From Natronorubrum tibetense GA33 (lineage in GTDB: Archaea; Halobacteriota; Halobacteria; Halobacteriales; Natrialbaceae): DNA of 64,000 nt. Position numbers and translations under genes: made by a program. Shown one piece after another: positions 61,236 to 64,000 of the stretch (position 1 is its first letter; each line of letters opens with the position of its first letter). Below the pieces are notes generated by a model. That model was given only the letters and a program-made list of their open reading frames with translations, was not told the DNA's origin and did no database searches. Location: positions 1,531,105 to 1,595,104 of the forward strand of contig NZ_KB913017.1 of assembly GCF_000383975.1 (NCBI RefSeq), written 5' to 3'.

Positions 61236-61823
61236 TCAGAGTGAATTCTCGTAGACGTACTCCTCGACCTCCTGTTTCAGGTCGCTATCCTGGGTTCCGA
61301 CCCGTTCGAAACCGGCCGATTCGTAGAACGAGACGGCCACTTCGTTGTCCGCGAGGACGGCAAGGTACAACTGATCGTACTCTCCGCGGAGCGAGTCTTG
61401 GATGCGCGTGAGAAGCGACGTGCCGATTCCCTCGCCCCATCGGTCAGGACGGACGTAAATCCGGTTCAGCGACGCGACCGATGGGCGCTCGCGGTGCGGA
61501 CCGGCATGCGCGAAGCCGACGGGTTCGTTCGCTTCCTCGGCGACCAGGAAGACGGCGTCCTCACGGGCACACGCCTCAGTAATCGACGCCCTGAGGTCCT
61601 CGAGTGCGTACCACTGGTCGATCGTCTCCGTGACGATCTCGGCACCGAGGATCGAGTCGTAGGCGGCGTGCCAGCTCTTGCGGGCGATTTCCCGGATTGC
61701 CGTCGCGTCGTCTGGGACTGCACATCGAACGTCCGGAGACACGTCCCTTTGTTTGAGACCCTGGTGATAAACAGTTTCTCCGCTTCGCCGAATGGTTATC
61801 GGAATCATCAAACGATTCCCCAT
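61236..61823 (-). CDS. GNAT family N-acetyltransferase
   Basis: 195 residues. The acetyl-CoA binding motif YVRPDRWGEGIGTSLLTRIQD and the start VRCAVPDDATAIREIARKSWHAAYDSILG are characteristic; FYESAGFERVG is the last conserved element. It acetylates a small molecule or protein. The start may be the ATG at 61823 or the one at 61808; the N-terminal 30 residues are not part of the domain. A TATA-like tract inside repeat copy C lies about 20-28 nt upstream of 61823. Confidence 0.85.
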   Translation of the reverse strand: MGNRLMIPITIRRSGETVYHQGLKQRDVSPDVRCAVPDDATAIREIARKSWHAAYDSILGAEIVTETIDQWYALEDLRASITEACAREDAVFLVAEEANEPVGFAHAGPHRERPSVASLNRIYVRPDRWGEGIGTSLLTRIQDSLRGEYDQLYLAVLADNEVAVSFYESAGFERVGTQDSDLKQEVEEYVYENSL

Positions 61824-61842
61824 CGCTGAGGGTGATCACTGG

Positions 61843-61927
61843 TATAGTAACAACTGAACCTGTTTACACACTGATCGCACAACAGTCGTGCGATCGGGTG
61901 TGCACTGACTTCCAGTGGCTACGATAG
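61843..61927. repeat. 84-bp dispersed palindromic element, copy C
   Basis: Aligns with 2735-2818 and 42220-42304. It has ACACTGATCGCAC facing GTGCGATCGGGTGTGC in the centre, and outer arms TATAGTAACAACTG against CAGTGGCTACGATAG that are imperfect inverted repeats. Its left end is directly upstream of the GNAT gene start. Confidence 0.8.
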
Positions 61928-61970
61928 CTATCTGAAGTGGCGCATTCCTTGGTAGCCGCCCCTCCATTTG

Positions 61971-61999
61971 TGCTACACTCGCACCCTGTATTCAGCACG
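61971..61999. repeat. Short dispersed repeat, copy 2
   Basis: Matches 2113-2141 at 23 of 29 bases and shares CTGTATTCAGCACG with the inverted copy at 44400-44419. Located between element C and the methyltransferase gene end. Confidence 0.55.
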
Positions 62000-62049
62000 A
62001 CTCCTGAAACTCACCCCCTCCCAGGGAATTCGACAGAGCCCTCAGTCCG

Positions 62050-62658
62050 TCAACCCTGATACTCGGCCAGCACGAACGGCACCGAACTCCCCAGCGGATC
62101 GTCGACGACCCGCTCCCAGACGATCGCAAAGCCCGCCGTCTCGAGCCCGCTCCGAGTCCGACGCCGACCGGCGGTGCTGAAGAACATCGACTGGCCGCTT
62201 CCGAGCCAATCGTGCTGGATCGTCTCGTAGGGACTCGAGCCGACCGTCGCGAGGAGTCGCCCGCCCGGTCGGAGGACGCGGGCGAACTCGTCGTAGACGG
62301 CCGGATGTTCGGTTCGGGGGACGTGGAAGACGGCGTGATACGCCGTGATCGCATCGACGGAGTTCGCGGCCAGCGGGAGCCTCGTCATCTCACCCTGGAG
62401 CAGGTGGGCTTCGGGGACGTTTTCGGCTGCCAACTCGAGTTGGCGACTCGAGAGATCGACCCCGATCGACTCGACGCCCGCGAGGTTCGCAAGCGTTCGC
62501 ATCCCGTCGCCACAGCCGATGTCGAGGACGGTCGCGGCTTCGGGGAGCGTCTCGAGTAGCTCATCGATCAGGGCGGCGTCCTCGCCGTCGGCGCGGCGGG
62601 TTCTGGCGTAATCGTCGGCGACGGCGTCCCATGCCCGTCGGAGTTCCTGTCGATCCAT
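62050..62658 (-). CDS. Class I SAM-dependent methyltransferase
   Basis: 202 residues. Motif I VLDIGCGDGMRTLAN (about 40-53), GVDLSSRQLELA, LPLAANSVDAITAYHAVFHVPR and LRPGGRLLATVG follow in order. The UbiE/Methyltransf_11 type. Substrate unknown. The ATG at 62658 was chosen. Its short end QG may be complete. Confidence 0.9.
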   Translation of the reverse strand: MDRQELRRAWDAVADDYARTRRADGEDAALIDELLETLPEAATVLDIGCGDGMRTLANLAGVESIGVDLSSRQLELAAENVPEAHLLQGEMTRLPLAANSVDAITAYHAVFHVPRTEHPAVYDEFARVLRPGGRLLATVGSSPYETIQHDWLGSGQSMFFSTAGRRRTRSGLETAGFAIVWERVVDDPLGSSVPFVLAEYQG

Positions 62659-62755
62659 AGGTGGGAGACGGGGGGAGACGGTATGCCGTTGGTGCCAAAC
62701 GGGTGTGGCCTGTGGTGGCGAGACGCTCTTCTCGCTCGGCGTCGTAGCGGTCTCG

Positions 62756-63532
62756 ATGACATCCCATGAACGCTCGCGGCTCGCGGCCGCCGTTGGGGCA
62801 CTCCGTGACCGGGGCTACCGCTGTCCAGATCCGCTCGAGACCGATGGGCCGGTCGTGGCGACTGGTGGCGACCACCCCGCAGACGGTCCCGACGCGCCGC
62901 TGTCGGTCGAGCGTCTCCGAGACGTCACGCCGTTGACCGTCGCCAGCAGCGTGGCGGATGCTGCCCACGCCGGTCGGGCACCGGTGCTCGTTGTCGACGA
63001 GTGGGGACTCGAGGCCGCACGCGCGATCCTCGGCGACCCGTTCTTGCTCCGTGGCCGTGTCGATGGCTGCCGTCAGTTCTACTCGATCCCGGATCGGATC
63101 GCGCTGACCGACGGGCAGTACGCCTGCGTCCGAACCGACGCGGAGCCACAGTGGCGAGAGCAGTCGGCGACGACGGCCACGGTCGATGGCGACCGCGACA
63201 GGACGGGGACCGACGAGCCACGGCTGTTGCTCGAGGCCGACGGTTCGGTTCTGGCCGTCCTCGAGTCGGCCGACGAACTGACCTGTCCCGGCCCCGAACC
63301 GGACGCGTTCCCCTACGGATACGGCCGCGATGCTGACAAGCGTATCCACGTCTTCGACCGGGATCGGGAAGTCGGTCGCTACGCCGGTGTTGCTGCAATG
63401 CGGAAAAACGCCTATCGTCCGGTAGCGATGCCGTTGCTTCCCGAACACCACGTCAGAACGGGTGGCCGTCTGGCTCGAGGCGTACTTCTCGCGGTCGCGA
63501 CGGCCGACGGCCTCGAGTTCCATCGGCCCTGA
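62756..63532 (+). CDS. Haloarchaeal conserved protein, unknown function
   Basis: 258 residues from the ATG at 62756 (an earlier frame adds 17 residues). Cytoplasmic, acidic, with no recognised domain. The first half (LAAAVGALRDRGYRCPDP, TVASSVADAAHAGRAPVLVVDEWGLEAARAILGDPFLL) reads like an alpha/beta binding fold, and the second half is beta-rich and includes RIHVFDRDREVGRYAGVAAM. No catalytic motif could be named. Divergent from the methyltransferase gene. Confidence 0.65.
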   Translation: MTSHERSRLAAAVGALRDRGYRCPDPLETDGPVVATGGDHPADGPDAPLSVERLRDVTPLTVASSVADAAHAGRAPVLVVDEWGLEAARAILGDPFLLRGRVDGCRQFYSIPDRIALTDGQYACVRTDAEPQWREQSATTATVDGDRDRTGTDEPRLLLEADGSVLAVLESADELTCPGPEPDAFPYGYGRDADKRIHVFDRDREVGRYAGVAAMRKNAYRPVAMPLLPEHHVRTGGRLARGVLLAVATADGLEFHRP

Positions 63533-63625
63533 AACGAACTGCTGGCTCGAGTTCTCGGCGGGAACGAAAGCGTCGTGAGTGCGCTGGCGCTGACTGCAGG
63601 AGTCCGTCTGCAACGGGGGGCGTTC

Positions 63626-63946
63626 CTACGGTGCCCCCATCAGGACGAACCGGCTCTCGGTGTCGCCGTTGTGGATCTGGTGGGTCGCGTCCGGCGGAAT
63701 GCGGATCGCGTCGCCTTCGGCCATGTCGATCGACTCGTCGTCGACGGTGACCGTCGCTTCGCCTTCCATCAGCAGGTACACTTCTTCGTGGCCTTCCTCC
63801 TCGTGGTCGTGTTCTTTGCCCTCCCAGCCGGGCGCACACTCCACGACGGTCACGCCCATGTGCTCGCAGTTCAGTTCGTCACGCAGGAAGTGCATCCCGT
63901 TCTGATCGTCGACGTCGTGATAGTTGGTTTTCGTGTAGTCAGCCAT
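63626..63946 (-). CDS. Cupin domain protein
   Basis: 106 residues with cupin motif 1 (WEGKEHDHEEEGHEEVYLLMEG) and motif 2 (DAIRIPPDATHQIHNGDTESRFVLMG). Three His and a Glu in motif 1 and one His in motif 2 suggest a metal site. Small single-domain cupins often are isomerases, dioxygenases or regulators; the substrate is not clear. The ATG at 63946 was chosen. Confidence 0.88.
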   Translation of the reverse strand: MADYTKTNYHDVDDQNGMHFLRDELNCEHMGVTVVECAPGWEGKEHDHEEEGHEEVYLLMEGEATVTVDDESIDMAEGDAIRIPPDATHQIHNGDTESRFVLMGAP

Positions 63947-63968
63947 CACGATTTCCCGACCACCCCAT

Positions 63969-63978
63969 ACATGATAAT
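63969..63978 (-). promoter_or_regulatory. TATA-like box of the cupin gene
   Basis: ATTATCATGT on the minus strand about 23-32 nt upstream of the ATG at 63946. Confidence 0.4.
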
Positions 63979-64000
63979 TGTTGGCGCTACTCATGATTAG

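Noticed and set aside
1-64000. tRNA or rRNA genes
   Set aside because: No cloverleaf-type sequence with the GTTCGAATCC-like T-loop and no rRNA motif was found by eye.
1-64000. Insertion sequence with intact transposase
   Set aside because: No transposase domain (DDE, TnpB or HUH) was recognised in any frame. Only short dispersed repeats were found.

Overview
The window is haloarchaeal chromosome. It has high GC, very acidic predicted proteins, many Tat (twin-arginine) secretion signals with lipoboxes, archaeal factors (eIF1A-type initiation factor, replication factor C small subunit, RNase Z, HTH-10 regulator, HisKA/PAS kinase) and halocyanin-type copper proteins. Gene content and the style of the intergenic repeats suggest a member of the Natrialbales (Natrinema/Haloterrigena/Natrialba type), but this is inference. 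No rRNA, tRNA, CRISPR array or intact transposase was recognised. Many starts have an A/T-rich TATA-like box about 23-30 nt upstream, which fits leaderless transcripts.

Layout. 1-2.6 kb: 3' part of alaS, a small membrane protein and a PPOX-fold flavoprotein. 2.9-11.7 kb: an accessory metabolic block with a complete tripartite tricarboxylate transporter (tctC-tctB-tctA) flanked by two M20 amidohydrolases, followed by an alpha/beta hydrolase whose nucleophile serine is replaced and an AMP-ligase-like protein that lacks its P-loop residues and C-terminal domain. 11.9-24.9 kb: mostly housekeeping and conserved haloarchaeal genes: class I glutamine amidotransferase, a small putative DNA-binding protein behind a perfect palindrome, a membrane-anchored heterodisulfide-reductase-like Fe-S protein, a CmiP4-like protein, a Cas4-like Fe-S protein, Sua5/YrdC, a glutaredoxin/redoxin pair, a CNNM/CorC transporter, an acyl-CoA thioesterase, an RFC small subunit variant and RNase Z. 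25-37 kb: secreted and envelope proteins (pentapeptide-repeat lipoprotein, halolysin-like protease, two halocyanins, DUF6517-like lipoprotein), the DUF460 nuclease-fold protein, eIF1A, a class V aminotransferase and an MFS exporter with a 68-bp duplication at its 3' end. 38.2-40.8 kb: metY-metX operon for methionine synthesis, preceded by a perfect palindrome. 41-51 kb: membrane proteins, a Tat-exported amidohydrolase, an HTH-10 regulator, serB, a PAS histidine kinase, MscS and a DUF6498-type membrane protein. 51.7-57.3 kb: a complete dipeptide/oligopeptide/nickel-type ABC importer whose two ATPases are fused. 57.5-64 kb: serA, a TauE/SafE permease, small membrane proteins, GNAT, a SAM methyltransferase, a haloarchaeal orphan and a cupin.

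How genes may work together. SerA and SerB are two of the three steps of phosphoserine synthesis. MetX and MetY make homocysteine from homoserine. The TTT transporter and M20 enzymes look like an import-and-deacylation or peptide-hydrolysis cassette. Several proteins keep a family fold but lack a key catalytic residue (alpha/beta hydrolase, AMP-ligase, peroxiredoxin-fold protein, Cas4-like protein, RFC subunit), and these are the most unusual coding features. The clearest non-coding feature is a dispersed, partly palindromic element of about 84 bp present three times.
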